In this document: positions 36,210 to 45,284 of the stretch, in pieces
How the letters are laid out: the number at the start of each line of letters is the position of its first letter
Numbering within the stretch: the stretch's first letter is position 1
DNA from: Pseudomonas sp. SJZ074
GTDB taxonomy: Bacteria; Pseudomonadota; Gammaproteobacteria; Pseudomonadales; Pseudomonadaceae
Length of the DNA stretch: 64,000 nt
Direction of reading: 5' to 3'
Assembly: GCF_007828215.1 (NCBI RefSeq)
Contig: NZ_VIUE01000014.1
Span: forward strand, 1 to 64,000
Translations under genes and position numbers: made by a program
Notes under the pieces: generated by a model
What the model was told of the DNA's origin: nothing
What the model saw: the letters and a program-made list of their open reading frames with translations, nothing else
Databases searched by the model: none

Positions 36210-37691
36210 TTAGGCAATCGCGCCCAGCAGTTTTTCCCACTCTTTGTTTTCCTTTTTCGACACGCCACCGAGCAGATCGATGGCTTGGCGCAGGCGGAAA
36301 CGGGTCAGGTCCGGCCCGAGGATTTCCATCGCATCGAGCACCGACACCGAGCTGGCCTGGCCGGTAATGGCGGCGAACATCAGCGGCATTGCGTCACGCA
36401 ATTTCAGCTCCAGGGACTCGACCACGGCCTGGATGGTCGCGGTGATGCTGTCCTTCTCCCACTGGCGCAGGCTTTCGAGCTTCCACAGGATCAGCTGCAT
36501 CAGCTGGCGCACCTGGTCGCCCGAGAGCTTCTTGGATTCGAACAGCTTCGCATCCGGCGTCACGCCACCGGCAAAGAAGAAGCCGGCCAACGGCGCGATC
36601 TGGCTGAACGTCTCCACCCTGCCCTGCACGTGGGGAGCGATCTTCATCATGTACTCGGGGTTCAATGCCCACTTCTGTACCCGTGCGGCGAACTCTTCCA
36701 CCGGCAGGTCGCGCAGCCATTGACCGTTGAGCCAGGACAGTTTCTCGATGTCGAAGATCGGACCGCCCAGGGACACCCGCGACAGGTCGAAATGCTCGAC
36801 CATTTCCTGCAGCGAAAACTTCTCGCGCTCGTCCGGCATCGACCAGCCCATGCGCCCCAGGTAGTTGAGCATCGCCTCGGGCATGAAGCCCATGCGCTCA
36901 TAGAACGTCACCGAGGTCGGATTCTTGCGCTTGGACAGTTTGCTCTTGTCCGGGTTACGCAGCAGCGGCATGTAGCACAGCTGTGGTTGCTCCCAGCCGA
37001 AATACTCGTAGAGCAGGATCAGTTTTGGCGCCGATGGCAGCCACTCCTCACCGCGCAGGACATGGGTGATGCCCATCAGGTGGTCGTCGACCACGTTGGC
37101 CAGGAAGTACGTCGGCAAGCCGTCGGTCTTCATCAGCACTTGCATGTCCATGCGATCCCATGGGATCTCGACATCGCCACGCAGCATGTCCGGCACCACG
37201 CAAACGCCTTCGCTCGGCACCTTCATGCGGATCACATGGGGCTCGCCGGCGGCCAGGCGCCGGGCGACTTCCTCCTTGGACAGCAGCAGCGCGCGACCGT
37301 CGTAGCGTGGGGTTTCACCGCGGGCCATCTGCTCGGCGCGCATCTGGTCCAGCTCTTCGGCGGTGCAGAAGCAGGGGAACGCGTGCCCCATGTCCACCAA
37401 CTGCTGACAATACTGCTTGTAGATGTCGCCACGCTCGCTCTGCCGGTATGGACCGTGCGGGCCGCCAACGTCCGGACCTTCGCTCCAGTCAATGCCGAGC
37501 CAGCGCAGGGCGTCGAAAATCTGCTGTTCGGACTCGCGCGTCGAACGCAACTGGTCGGTGTCCTCGATCCGCAGGATGAACTCACCGCCGTGCTGCTTGG
37601 CAAAGCAATAGTTGAACAAAGCGATGTAGGCGGTGCCGACATGAGGATCGCCAGTGGGCGAAGGCGCGATGCGGGTACGGACGGTGGTCAT
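36210..37691 (-). CDS. gltX: glutamyl-tRNA synthetase
   Basis: 493 residues, class I synthetase. HIGH-type motif in APSPTGDPHVGTAYIALFN near residue 12, and KLSKRK as the KMSKS-type loop around residue 255. Charges tRNA-Glu; two tRNA-Glu genes lie just downstream on the same strand. The pairing with tRNA-Ala/Glu genes is conserved in Pseudomonas. Confidence 0.97.
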   Translation of the reverse strand: MTTVRTRIAPSPTGDPHVGTAYIALFNYCFAKQHGGEFILRIEDTDQLRSTRESEQQIFDALRWLGIDWSEGPDVGGPHGPYRQSERGDIYKQYCQQLVDMGHAFPCFCTAEELDQMRAEQMARGETPRYDGRALLLSKEEVARRLAAGEPHVIRMKVPSEGVCVVPDMLRGDVEIPWDRMDMQVLMKTDGLPTYFLANVVDDHLMGITHVLRGEEWLPSAPKLILLYEYFGWEQPQLCYMPLLRNPDKSKLSKRKNPTSVTFYERMGFMPEAMLNYLGRMGWSMPDEREKFSLQEMVEHFDLSRVSLGGPIFDIEKLSWLNGQWLRDLPVEEFAARVQKWALNPEYMMKIAPHVQGRVETFSQIAPLAGFFFAGGVTPDAKLFESKKLSGDQVRQLMQLILWKLESLRQWEKDSITATIQAVVESLELKLRDAMPLMFAAITGQASSVSVLDAMEILGPDLTRFRLRQAIDLLGGVSKKENKEWEKLLGAIA

Positions 37692-37803
37692 GGCATGTCT
37701 CGGAAAGAATAGAAAAGCGAAGATGAAACAGGGGGCGAATGGTAACAGGCGTTGGTGGGCGGGCTCCAGTCAGAGGGGATAACCTTCAGACCGAGTTGCC
37801 CCA

Positions 37804-37887
37804 TTCGCGGGCAAGCCCGCTTCCACAGGATCGCTTTACAGTCTGGACGACGCGGCCAACTGTGGGAGCGGGCTTGCTCGCGAAGAG
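37804..37887. repeat. REP pair
   Basis: Inverted unit 37804-37829 and direct unit 37860-37886 between gltX and uvrB. Confidence 0.88.
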
Positions 37888-37909
37888 GTCAGCAAAGCCC
37901 GCGCAAGAC

Positions 37910-39925
37910 TCAGACAGTCAGCAACCGCTCCCGCAACTTGCCAATCTCGTCCCGCAACTGCGCCGCCGCCTCGAACTCCAGGTCCCGGGCCAGTTGGTAC
38001 ATCTTCTCTTCCAACTGCCGGATGCGCTTGGTGATTTCGCTTGGCGAGCGCAGTTCCGCTTCGTAGCGGGCGCTCTCTTCGGCGGCCTTGGCCATGCCCT
38101 TGCGCTTCTTGCTGCGCGAACCGGGCACGGTGGCACCTTCCATGATGTCGGCCACGTCCTTGAACACCCCCTTGGGCGTGATGCCGTTGGCCAGGTTGAA
38201 GGCGATCTGCTTGTCGCGACGGCGCTCGGTCTCGCCGATGGCCCGCTCCATGGAACCGGTGATGCGGTCGGCATACAGGATCGCCCGACCGTTGAGGTTA
38301 CGCGCCGCCCGGCCGATGGTCTGGATCAGCGAGCGCTCGGAACGCAGGAAGCCTTCCTTGTCGGCGTCGAGGATCGCCACCAGCGACACTTCCGGCATGT
38401 CCAGGCCTTCGCGCAGCAGGTTGATGCCCACCACCACGTCGAAGGTGCCCAGGCGTAAGTCGCGGATGATCTCGACCCGCTCCACCGTATCGATGTCCGA
38501 ATGCAGGTACCGCACCCGCACGCCATGGTCGGCCAGGTAATCGGTGAGGTCTTCGGCCATGCGCTTGGTCAGGGTGGTCACCAGGACCCGCTCATCGATG
38601 GCCACGCGTTTGTTGATTTCCGACAACAGGTCGTCGACCTGGGTCAGTGCCGGGCGCACTTCGACTTGTGGGTCCACCAGGCCGGTCGGCCGTACCACCT
38701 GCTCGACCACGCGGCCAGCATGCTCGGCCTCGTAGTTGCCGGGGGTGGCCGAGACAAAAATGGTCTGCGGGCTCACGCTTTCCCATTCATCGAAGCGCAT
38801 CGGCCGGTTGTCCAGTGCCGAAGGCAGGCGGAAGCCGTATTCCACCAGAGTCTCCTTGCGGGACCGGTCGCCTTTGTACATCGCGCCGACCTGGGGCACG
38901 CTGACGTGGGATTCGTCGATCACCAGCAGGGCATCGGCCGGCAGGTAGTCATACAAGGTCGGAGGCGGCGCACCCGCCGGGCGGCCCGACAGATAGCGGG
39001 AGTAGTTTTCGATGCCGTTGCAGTAGCCCAGCTCAAGGATCATCTCCAGGTCGAACCGGGTCCGCTGCTCCAGGCGCTGGGCTTCCACCAGCTTGTTGTT
39101 CGAGCGCAGGTACTCCAGGCGCTCCTGGAGCTCGGCCTTGATCCCGTCAATGGCGTCCAGCAGGGTTTCCCGTGGCGTGACGTAATGGCTCTTGGGGTAG
39201 AAGGTGAAGCGTGGCAGCTTGCGGATCACCTCGCCGGTCAGCGGGTCGAACGCCGAAATGCTCTCCACTTCGTCATCGAACAGCTCGATGCGGATCGCCT
39301 CCAGATCGGATTCCGCCGGGTAGATGTCGATCACATCGCCGCGCACCCGGAACGTCGCCCGGGCGAAGTCCATGTCGTTGCGGGTGTATTGCAGGTCCGC
39401 GAGACGGCGCAGCAAGGCACGCTGATCTAGCTTGTCGCCGCGATCCACGTGCAGCACCATCTTCAGGTACGTCTCCGGACTGCCCAGGCCATAGATACAC
39501 GACACCGTGGTGACGATGATCGCATCCTTGCGCTCGAGCAATGCCTTGGTCGCCGACAGACGCATCTGTTCGATGTGGTCGTTGATCGAGGCATCCTTCT
39601 CGATAAAGGTATCCGACGACGGCACGTAGGCTTCCGGCTGGTAGTAGTCGTAGTAAGAAACGAAGTACTCCACCGCGTTATTGGGGAAAAACGCCTTGAA
39701 CTCGCCATACAGCTGCGCCGCCAGGGTCTTGTTCGGCGCCAGCACCAGGGTCGGGCGCTGCACCTGGGCGATCACGTTGGCGATGCTGAAGGTCTTGCCC
39801 GAACCGGTCACACCGAGCAATGTCTGGTGGGCCAGCCCCGCCTCGATGCCTTCGACCATCAGGCGAATGGCTTCCGGCTGGTCGCCAGCGGGCTTGAATC
39901 GGGTGACTAGCTGGAATTCAGACAT
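37910..39925 (-). CDS. uvrB: excinuclease ABC subunit B
   Basis: 671 residues. Walker A GVTGSGKTFSIANV near residue 40, the beta-hairpin YYDYYQPEAYVP that clamps DNA, helicase motifs VIDESHVSVPQ and QTIGRAARN, and a C-terminal UVR domain (IRQLEEKMYQLARDLEFEAAAQLRDEI) that binds UvrC. Verifies damage in nucleotide excision repair. I see no clear LexA box in the 330 bases upstream. Confidence 0.98.
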   Translation of the reverse strand: MSEFQLVTRFKPAGDQPEAIRLMVEGIEAGLAHQTLLGVTGSGKTFSIANVIAQVQRPTLVLAPNKTLAAQLYGEFKAFFPNNAVEYFVSYYDYYQPEAYVPSSDTFIEKDASINDHIEQMRLSATKALLERKDAIIVTTVSCIYGLGSPETYLKMVLHVDRGDKLDQRALLRRLADLQYTRNDMDFARATFRVRGDVIDIYPAESDLEAIRIELFDDEVESISAFDPLTGEVIRKLPRFTFYPKSHYVTPRETLLDAIDGIKAELQERLEYLRSNNKLVEAQRLEQRTRFDLEMILELGYCNGIENYSRYLSGRPAGAPPPTLYDYLPADALLVIDESHVSVPQVGAMYKGDRSRKETLVEYGFRLPSALDNRPMRFDEWESVSPQTIFVSATPGNYEAEHAGRVVEQVVRPTGLVDPQVEVRPALTQVDDLLSEINKRVAIDERVLVTTLTKRMAEDLTDYLADHGVRVRYLHSDIDTVERVEIIRDLRLGTFDVVVGINLLREGLDMPEVSLVAILDADKEGFLRSERSLIQTIGRAARNLNGRAILYADRITGSMERAIGETERRRDKQIAFNLANGITPKGVFKDVADIMEGATVPGSRSKKRKGMAKAAEESARYEAELRSPSEITKRIRQLEEKMYQLARDLEFEAAAQLRDEIGKLRERLLTV

Positions 39926-40257
39926 AACATAACCCCTGGGTTCACGCCTGTCGGCCAGGCGACGGGAATGAGGAAGACCGAAACGACTGATGTCGCCCGA
40001 GGAAAAAATTGGAATACCGACAATGTGGAGGTGAATGCCTTCGCTTTCAAGACGAACGTCCTACACGCCTTTGAGTCTTTGACGCGGCGAAGGGACTAAC
40101 GGTCGAAAAAAATCGAAAATACTTACCGTAAAAACCGAATCGCCTGTCGCCCTGCCCGGTGATGGCCTCTATACTAGCTCCCCGTTTGTGCACCGCTCTA
40201 GTGCATCCGGCTGGAGCGCCACACGTCCCCCCACACTCCATTCAGAGCCGCGCACTA

Positions 40258-41454
40258 ATGAGCCTGTTTTCCGCTGTCGAATTGGCACCCCGCGACCCAA
40301 TCCTGGGCCTCAACGAAGCATTCAACGCCGACACCCGTACCGATAAGGTCAACCTGGGCGTGGGCGTTTACTGCAATGAAGAGGGGCGCATCCCGCTTCT
40401 GCGCGCCGTTGTCGAAGCCGAGACGATTCGCGTGGCTCAGCACGTTTCCCGTGGCTACCTGCCGATCGACGGCATCGCGGCCTATGACCAGGCGGTCCAG
40501 ACCCTGCTGTTCGGCAAGGACTCGCCACTGATCGCCTCCGGCCGCGTCATCACCACCCAGGCGGTAGGCGGCACCGGCGCACTGAAGATCGGCGCCGACT
40601 TCCTCAAGCAGCTGCTGCCTGACGCCGTCGTGGCCATCAGTGACCCGAGCTGGGAAAACCACCGCGCCCTGTTCGAAACCGCCGGTTTCCCGGTGCAGAA
40701 CTACCGCTATTACGACGCCGCCACCCACGACGTGAACCGTACCGGCCTGCTGGAAGACCTCAACGCCCTGCCCGACCGCTCGATCGTCGTGCTGCACGCC
40801 TGCTGCCACAACCCGACCGGCGTGGACCTGAGCCCCGAGGACTGGAAAAACGTACTGGCCGTGGTCAAGGCCAAGCAGCATGTGCCGTTCCTGGACATGG
40901 CCTACCAGGGCTTTGGCGACGGCATCGACGAAGACGCCGCGGCCGTGCGCCTGTTCGCCGAATCGGGGCTGACCTTCTTTGCCTCCAGCTCGTTCTCCAA
41001 GTCGTTCTCGCTGTACGGCGAGCGCGTTGGCGCCCTGTCGATCGTCAGCGAATCGAAGGAAGAAAGTGCTCGCGTGCTGTCCCAGGTCAAGCGCGTGATC
41101 CGCACCAACTACTCCAACCCGCCGACCCACGGCGCCAGCATCGTTGCCGCCGTGCTCAACAGCCCCGAACTGCGGGCCCAGTGGGAAGCCGAACTGGCAG
41201 AAATGCGCCTGCGGATCCGCGGCATGCGCAACCAGATGGTAGACATGCTGGCCAAAGCCGCGCCGCACCGGGACTTCAGCTTCGTCGCACGCCAGCGCGG
41301 TATGTTCTCCTACTCCGGCCTGAGCGTTGAACAAGTGACGCGCCTGCGCAACGAGTTCGGTATCTATGCCCTGGACACTGGCCGCATCTGCGTGGCCGCG
41401 CTGAACCAGAAAAACATTGAGGCGGTGACCAAGGCGATTGTTCAGGTGATCTGA
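40258..41454 (+). CDS. tyrB: aromatic amino acid aminotransferase
   Basis: 398 residues from ATG 40258 (MSLFSAVELAPRDPILGLNEAF). Class I aspartate/aromatic aminotransferase with VNLGVGVYCNEEG, the PLP lysine in SSSFSKSFSLYGERVGAL, and a C-terminal Arg in YALDTGRICVAAL binding the substrate carboxylate. Transaminates phenylalanine, tyrosine or aspartate. Divergent from uvrB; the 332-base gap between them holds a TATACT -10-like hexamer at about 40177 and nothing else I recognise. AspC function is the alternative. Confidence 0.88.
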   Translation: MSLFSAVELAPRDPILGLNEAFNADTRTDKVNLGVGVYCNEEGRIPLLRAVVEAETIRVAQHVSRGYLPIDGIAAYDQAVQTLLFGKDSPLIASGRVITTQAVGGTGALKIGADFLKQLLPDAVVAISDPSWENHRALFETAGFPVQNYRYYDAATHDVNRTGLLEDLNALPDRSIVVLHACCHNPTGVDLSPEDWKNVLAVVKAKQHVPFLDMAYQGFGDGIDEDAAAVRLFAESGLTFFASSSFSKSFSLYGERVGALSIVSESKEESARVLSQVKRVIRTNYSNPPTHGASIVAAVLNSPELRAQWEAELAEMRLRIRGMRNQMVDMLAKAAPHRDFSFVARQRGMFSYSGLSVEQVTRLRNEFGIYALDTGRICVAALNQKNIEAVTKAIVQVI

Positions 41455-41470
41455 TGTCTGGCGCAGACTC

Positions 41471-41561
41471 TGTGGGAGCGGGCTTGCTCGCGAAAGCGGT
41501 GTGTCAATGATGCATATATGATTGACACACCGCTTTCGCGAGCAAGCCCGCTCCCACAAGG
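41471..41561. repeat. long BIME (paired REP units)
   Basis: A direct unit followed by AAGCGGTGTGTCAAT, a short ATGCATATATG centre, then the exact complement back to the inverted unit: an almost perfect 91-base palindrome directly after the aminotransferase gene. Confidence 0.92.
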
Positions 41562-41654
41562 GTTCTGTGGCTTGAGCAGTATCTGTGTGAAGCGGTAACA
41601 AGTGTTTGAAAAGGCCCCCACGGCCAATCAAACCCACCGCCCACCACCCAAAGC

Positions 41655-41682
41655 TTGACTTCTCTTTTCCAATCAGTAACAT
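41655..41682 (+). promoter_or_regulatory. sigma-70 type promoter of tRNA-Asn
   Basis: TTGACT, 16 bases, TAACAT, nine bases before the tRNA 5' end. Confidence 0.75.
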
Positions 41683-41691
41683 ACGCGTCAT

Positions 41692-41767
<76 letters not shown>

Positions 41768-41779
41768 GACAGCAACATC

Positions 41780-41816
41780 AAAAGCCCCTGAATCGAAAGA
41801 TCCAGGGGCTTTTTTG
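41780..41816 (+). terminator. rho-independent terminator of tRNA-Asn
   Basis: AAAAGCCCCTG and CAGGGGCTTTTTT around a 12-base loop, 13 bases after the tRNA. Confidence 0.88.
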
Positions 41817-42013
41817 TGGGCGAAAAACCTGCTGGAGGCCGTATAAGGCCCGCCAGAGGTCGCTACCGGAACAATATTCCGGCGCCAAGAAGGCATCATG
41901 GTCTGAATCCTGCTTTGTTTTCCGCCAATTCGAGCTGTCATGTGAACGTCATGGCAGTGCCGCAAGCTGGCTCTGTCCGTCAACAACAGCTTCATAACAA
42001 CAAGGACGAAGGT

Positions 42014-42208
42014 ATGCCCACGCAAAATCCCCACCGCATCGTCGGCCTGTGCACCTCCGGCAAGGTGTACAACGTGCTGACCGAGCTCAAGCACCTGGAA
42101 GGTCACCGCACCGCCAAGTTCCTTTCGTTGTTGACGGAGAACCTGGTGCGCAAGGGCGTGCTCAATGAACGGGAAGTGGTGCATATGCTCGATCTGGTGG
42201 TCGATTGA
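42014..42208 (+). CDS. small conserved-looking protein of unknown function
   Basis: 64 residues from ATG 42014 with GAAGG just ahead (spacing short). Reads MPTQNPHRIVGLCTSGKVYNVL, then ELKHLEGHRTAKFLSLLTEN and a C-terminal EREVVHMLDLVVD. The composition is that of a small soluble helical protein; I recognise no named family. Codon use is like the core genome. A longer upstream frame runs over the tRNA-Asn terminator and is rejected. Confidence 0.65.
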   Translation: MPTQNPHRIVGLCTSGKVYNVLTELKHLEGHRTAKFLSLLTENLVRKGVLNEREVVHMLDLVVD

Positions 42209-42296
42209 GCGGCATCGATTCCCACTATTGAAGCAGTTGATTTTTCCCTTTGCCGGCTGAGTCGTAAGGTAACCCCATCGATAGATGGAGGTTCCC

Positions 42297-42479
42297 ATGC
42301 TCAACATTCAAATCATGTCTGTCATCGGCAGCGCCGTCCCCGCCGCACTCCGTGAACGTGGCCTGTTGGCCTGCTGGTATCTGGTCCAGGATGGGGTCAC
42401 CATCAGCGGCCCACTGACTTCATTGCCCGCCGCCCAGGCCTTGTCGCAGCGCATCGGCACCTACATGTTGAGCGCGTGA
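42297..42479 (+). CDS. small protein of unknown function
   Basis: 60 residues from ATG 42297 with GGAGG at 42288-42292, a strong ribosome site. MLNIQIMSVIGSAVPAALRERG, then GLLACWYLVQDGVTISGPLTSLPAAQALSQRIG. The WYLVQDGVTISGPLTSLPAA part looks like a short beta-hairpin domain; no named family recognised. Ends ten bases before the convergent AI-2E transporter gene. Confidence 0.65.
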   Translation: MLNIQIMSVIGSAVPAALRERGLLACWYLVQDGVTISGPLTSLPAAQALSQRIGTYMLSA

Positions 42480-42488
42480 CAGTCACGG

Positions 42489-43550
42489 CTAGGGCAATTT
42501 CACCCGAGGCGTGCTTTCGACAAACAAGGCCCAGCAGGAAATGAACAAGGCAGCGATGAGCGGCCCGATCACGAAGCCGTTCAGCCCGAACACCGCCAGG
42601 CCGCCCAGTGTCGAGACCAGTACCATGTAGTCAGGCATCTTGGTGTCCTTGCCTACCAGGATCGGGCGCAGGAGGTTATCCACCAGGCCGATCACGAACA
42701 CGCCGAACAGCGTCAGCACAACGCCTTGCCAGATCGCACCGGAGAGCAGGAAATACACCGCCACCGGCGCCCAGACGATGCCCGCCCCCACCGCCGGCAA
42801 TAGCGACAGGAAGGCCATCAGCACGGCCCAGGGCAACACCGTTGAAATACCCAGGACCCAGAAGATCAGCCCACCCAGCGCCCCCTGGGTGATCGCGACC
42901 AGCAGGTTACCCTTGACTGTCGCCCGCACCACCCGATTGAACTTCAACTGCAGGCGCCGTTTCTGGTACTCGGCCAGGGGGATGGCCGCGCGTACCTTGC
43001 GCACCAGTTCCGCGCCGTCGCGCAAGAAGAAGAAAAGCAGGTAGAGCATCACAAAGAAGCTGACCAGGAACTGAAACGTCCCCTGGCCGAAGCTGAAGGC
43101 CTGGGTGGCAAAGAACTCGCTGCCCTGCATGGCGCTCTTGACGATCTTGTCCCGCAACCCGCTCAGGTTACCCAGGCCGAAGCGGTCCAGCAGATGCTGG
43201 AAATATGGCGGCAAGGCGTCCTTGAACCGCGCCAGGTAGTCGGCAATGTCCAGCTCCCCGCTTTCCAGGCTCTTGTACAGCGCCGTGCCTTCCTGGACCA
43301 GCAGCGTGCTGATGACGATCACCGGCAGGATCGCGATGAGCACACAGATGCCCAGGGTGAACAGTGAAGTGACATTGCGCGGCCAACCGAACTTCAGTTG
43401 CAGGCGATGCTGCATCGGCGCGAAAACGATGCCGAGAATGACCGCCCAGAATACCGCGCCATAGAACGGCAACAGGATCCAGATGAAGGCAATGCTGACC
43501 AGGATCAGCAGCAGCATCTGGGATTTATATTGCAGGCTCTTTCGGTTCAT
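42489..43550 (-). CDS. AI-2E family membrane transporter
   Basis: 353 residues with about seven or eight hydrophobic segments in the family layout: two N-terminal helices (LLLILVSIAFIWILLPFYGAV), a cytosolic/periplasmic stretch, then the conserved block GALGGLIFWVLGI, FLSLLPAVGAGIVWAPVA and VDNLLRPILVG. Relatives include the TqsA autoinducer-2 exporter and Na+ or H+ antiporters; the substrate here is unknown. Confidence 0.85.
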   Translation of the reverse strand: MNRKSLQYKSQMLLLILVSIAFIWILLPFYGAVFWAVILGIVFAPMQHRLQLKFGWPRNVTSLFTLGICVLIAILPVIVISTLLVQEGTALYKSLESGELDIADYLARFKDALPPYFQHLLDRFGLGNLSGLRDKIVKSAMQGSEFFATQAFSFGQGTFQFLVSFFVMLYLLFFFLRDGAELVRKVRAAIPLAEYQKRRLQLKFNRVVRATVKGNLLVAITQGALGGLIFWVLGISTVLPWAVLMAFLSLLPAVGAGIVWAPVAVYFLLSGAIWQGVVLTLFGVFVIGLVDNLLRPILVGKDTKMPDYMVLVSTLGGLAVFGLNGFVIGPLIAALFISCWALFVESTPRVKLP

Positions 43551-43697
43551 TGGCTTTCCATGTCACAGGCTCGATAAGTGTTAGTCCGTCGGGATTCGCC
43601 GGAGTGCCGTTGCGTTCACCGTCCTCATTGATCCAGATCAATAACGCCAGGCCGGCCGTGGCGTACCGTCGGCGCTTTTTTGCGATCAGACGCCACC

Positions 43698-45023
43698 ATG
43701 CCCCTCGTAGCCCCTGAACTGCTTGCCCCGGCCGGCACCCTGAAGAACATGCGCTATGCCTTCGCCTACGGCGCCGACGCGGTCTACGCCGGCCAGCCGC
43801 GCTACAGCCTGCGGGTGCGCAACAATGAATTCGATCATTCCAATCTGGCCTTGGGCATTCGTGAAGCCCAAGCTTTGGGCAAGCGCTTCTACGTAGTGGT
43901 GAACATTGCGCCGCACAACGCCAAGCTGCGCACCTTTCTCAAGGACCTCGAGCCGGTGATTGCCATGGCGCCCGATGCGCTGATCATGTCCGACCCGGGG
44001 CTGATCATGCTGGTGCGACGGCATTTCCCACAGATGCCGATCCACCTTTCAGTGCAGGCCAACACGGTGAACTGGGCGAGTGTCGAGTTCTGGCAACAAC
44101 AGGGCCTGAGCCGGATCATTCTTTCCCGGGAACTGTCCCTGGAGGAGATCGCCGAAATCCGCCAGCAAGTGCCGGCCATGGAACTGGAAGTGTTCGTCCA
44201 CGGGGCGCTTTGCATGGCCTATTCCGGGCGCTGCCTGTTGTCGGGCTACCTGAACCGACGCGACGCCAACCAGGGCAGCTGCACCAACGCCTGTCGCTGG
44301 AAATACTCAGCCCAGCCAGCGGTGGAAAACGCCGTGGGCGACATCGTGCACAGCTATCAACCCGAACCCACCCTGGGCCTCGGCGCGCCCACCGACCAGG
44401 TATTCCTGCTGCGAGAGGCCAACCGTCCGGACGAATCCATGCCGGCGTTCGAGGACGAGCACGGCACCTATATCATGAATGCCAAGGACTTGCGGGCGGT
44501 GCAGCATGTGGAGCGTTTGACCCATATGGGCGTGCATTCCCTGAAGATCGAAGGCCGGACCAAGTCGCACTTCTACTGCGCGCGCACCACCCAGGTGTAT
44601 CGCCGTGCGATCGATGACGCCATGGCCGGCCGCAAATTCGACCTGGGCCTGATGACAGACCTGGAATCACTGGCCCAGCGCGGCTACACCGAGGGCTTCC
44701 TGCGCCGGCATGTGCATGATGAATACCAGAACTACCAGAACGGCAGTTCAGTGTCGGAGCGCCAGCAGTTCGTCGGCGAACTCACCGGCGAGCGGCGCGA
44801 ACGCCTGGCCGAAGTGCGGGTCAAGAACCGCTTCGAGCTGGGCGACCACATGGAATTGATGACGCCAAAGGGTAATTTCCACTTCGACCTGCATCAACTG
44901 CAGAACGTGAAAGGCCAGAGCATCGACGTCGCGCCTGGGGACGGGCACTTGGTGTACGTGCCGATACCGGATGCGGTGGATCTGCGGTTCGGGCTGTTGA
45001 TGCGGGATGTGCGCAAGCCATAG
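43698..45023 (+). CDS. trhP: U32-family protein, tRNA 5-hydroxyuridine synthesis (TrhP-like)
   Basis: 441 residues from ATG 43698 (MPLVAPELLAPAGTLKNMRYAFAYGADAVY). U32 signature ELEVFVHGALCMAYSGRC, LLSGYLNRRDANQGSC and TNACRWKY supplies the cysteines thought to hold an Fe-S cluster. E. coli TrhP (YegQ) makes ho5U34 in tRNA from prephenate. Length and the C-terminal domain match TrhP rather than the peptidase-type or UbiU/V members. Confidence 0.88.
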   Translation: MPLVAPELLAPAGTLKNMRYAFAYGADAVYAGQPRYSLRVRNNEFDHSNLALGIREAQALGKRFYVVVNIAPHNAKLRTFLKDLEPVIAMAPDALIMSDPGLIMLVRRHFPQMPIHLSVQANTVNWASVEFWQQQGLSRIILSRELSLEEIAEIRQQVPAMELEVFVHGALCMAYSGRCLLSGYLNRRDANQGSCTNACRWKYSAQPAVENAVGDIVHSYQPEPTLGLGAPTDQVFLLREANRPDESMPAFEDEHGTYIMNAKDLRAVQHVERLTHMGVHSLKIEGRTKSHFYCARTTQVYRRAIDDAMAGRKFDLGLMTDLESLAQRGYTEGFLRRHVHDEYQNYQNGSSVSERQQFVGELTGERRERLAEVRVKNRFELGDHMELMTPKGNFHFDLHQLQNVKGQSIDVAPGDGHLVYVPIPDAVDLRFGLLMRDVRKP

Positions 45024-45047
45024 GACGCTGAACACACCACAAACTAC

Positions 45048-45138
45048 TGTGGGAGCGGGCTTGCTCGCGAATGCGGTGTGTCAGGCAATACAGTCACTTC
45101 TGACACACCGCTTTCGCGAGCAAGCCCGCTCCCACAAG
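45048..45138. repeat. long BIME (paired REP units)
   Basis: Direct unit, GCGGTGTGTCAG, a short centre, TGACACACCGC and inverted unit: a near-perfect palindrome directly after trhP. Confidence 0.92.
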
Positions 45139-45172
45139 GGGACATGTATTGGTTTCTGGATCACGGCAAAAA

Positions 45173-45264
45173 CTGCCGAAGGCTGCGGTCCTCCTCTCCC
45201 GATAAGGCCCGGTTGCCCAGGCGGAACATCTGGATCGAGAGCGAAAGACCGCAGCCTTCGGCAG
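45173..45264. repeat. 18-bp inverted repeat (CTGCCGAAGGCTGCGGTC)
   Basis: CTGCCGAAGGCTGCGGTC at 45173-45190 and its exact complement at 45247-45264, 56 bases apart, just behind the chemoreceptor gene (stop at 45285). A different family from the REP units. It may act as a transcription-end hairpin or be a non-autonomous mobile repeat. Confidence 0.85.
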
Positions 45265-45284
45265 CTCCTGCCGCGCCGCCTGGG

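Noticed and set aside
39926..40020. LexA box before uvrB
   Set aside because: I searched by eye for CTG-N10-CAG and found none; uvrB may be constitutive here.
40159..40257. Upstream ATG of the aminotransferase frame
   Set aside because: It adds a 33-residue tail without family resemblance; the true start is the ATG at 40258 followed by the conserved MSLFSAVELAPRDP.
41471..41561. CRISPR-like repeat
   Set aside because: The repeats are inverted REP units without regular spacers, scattered over the whole core; no cas genes.
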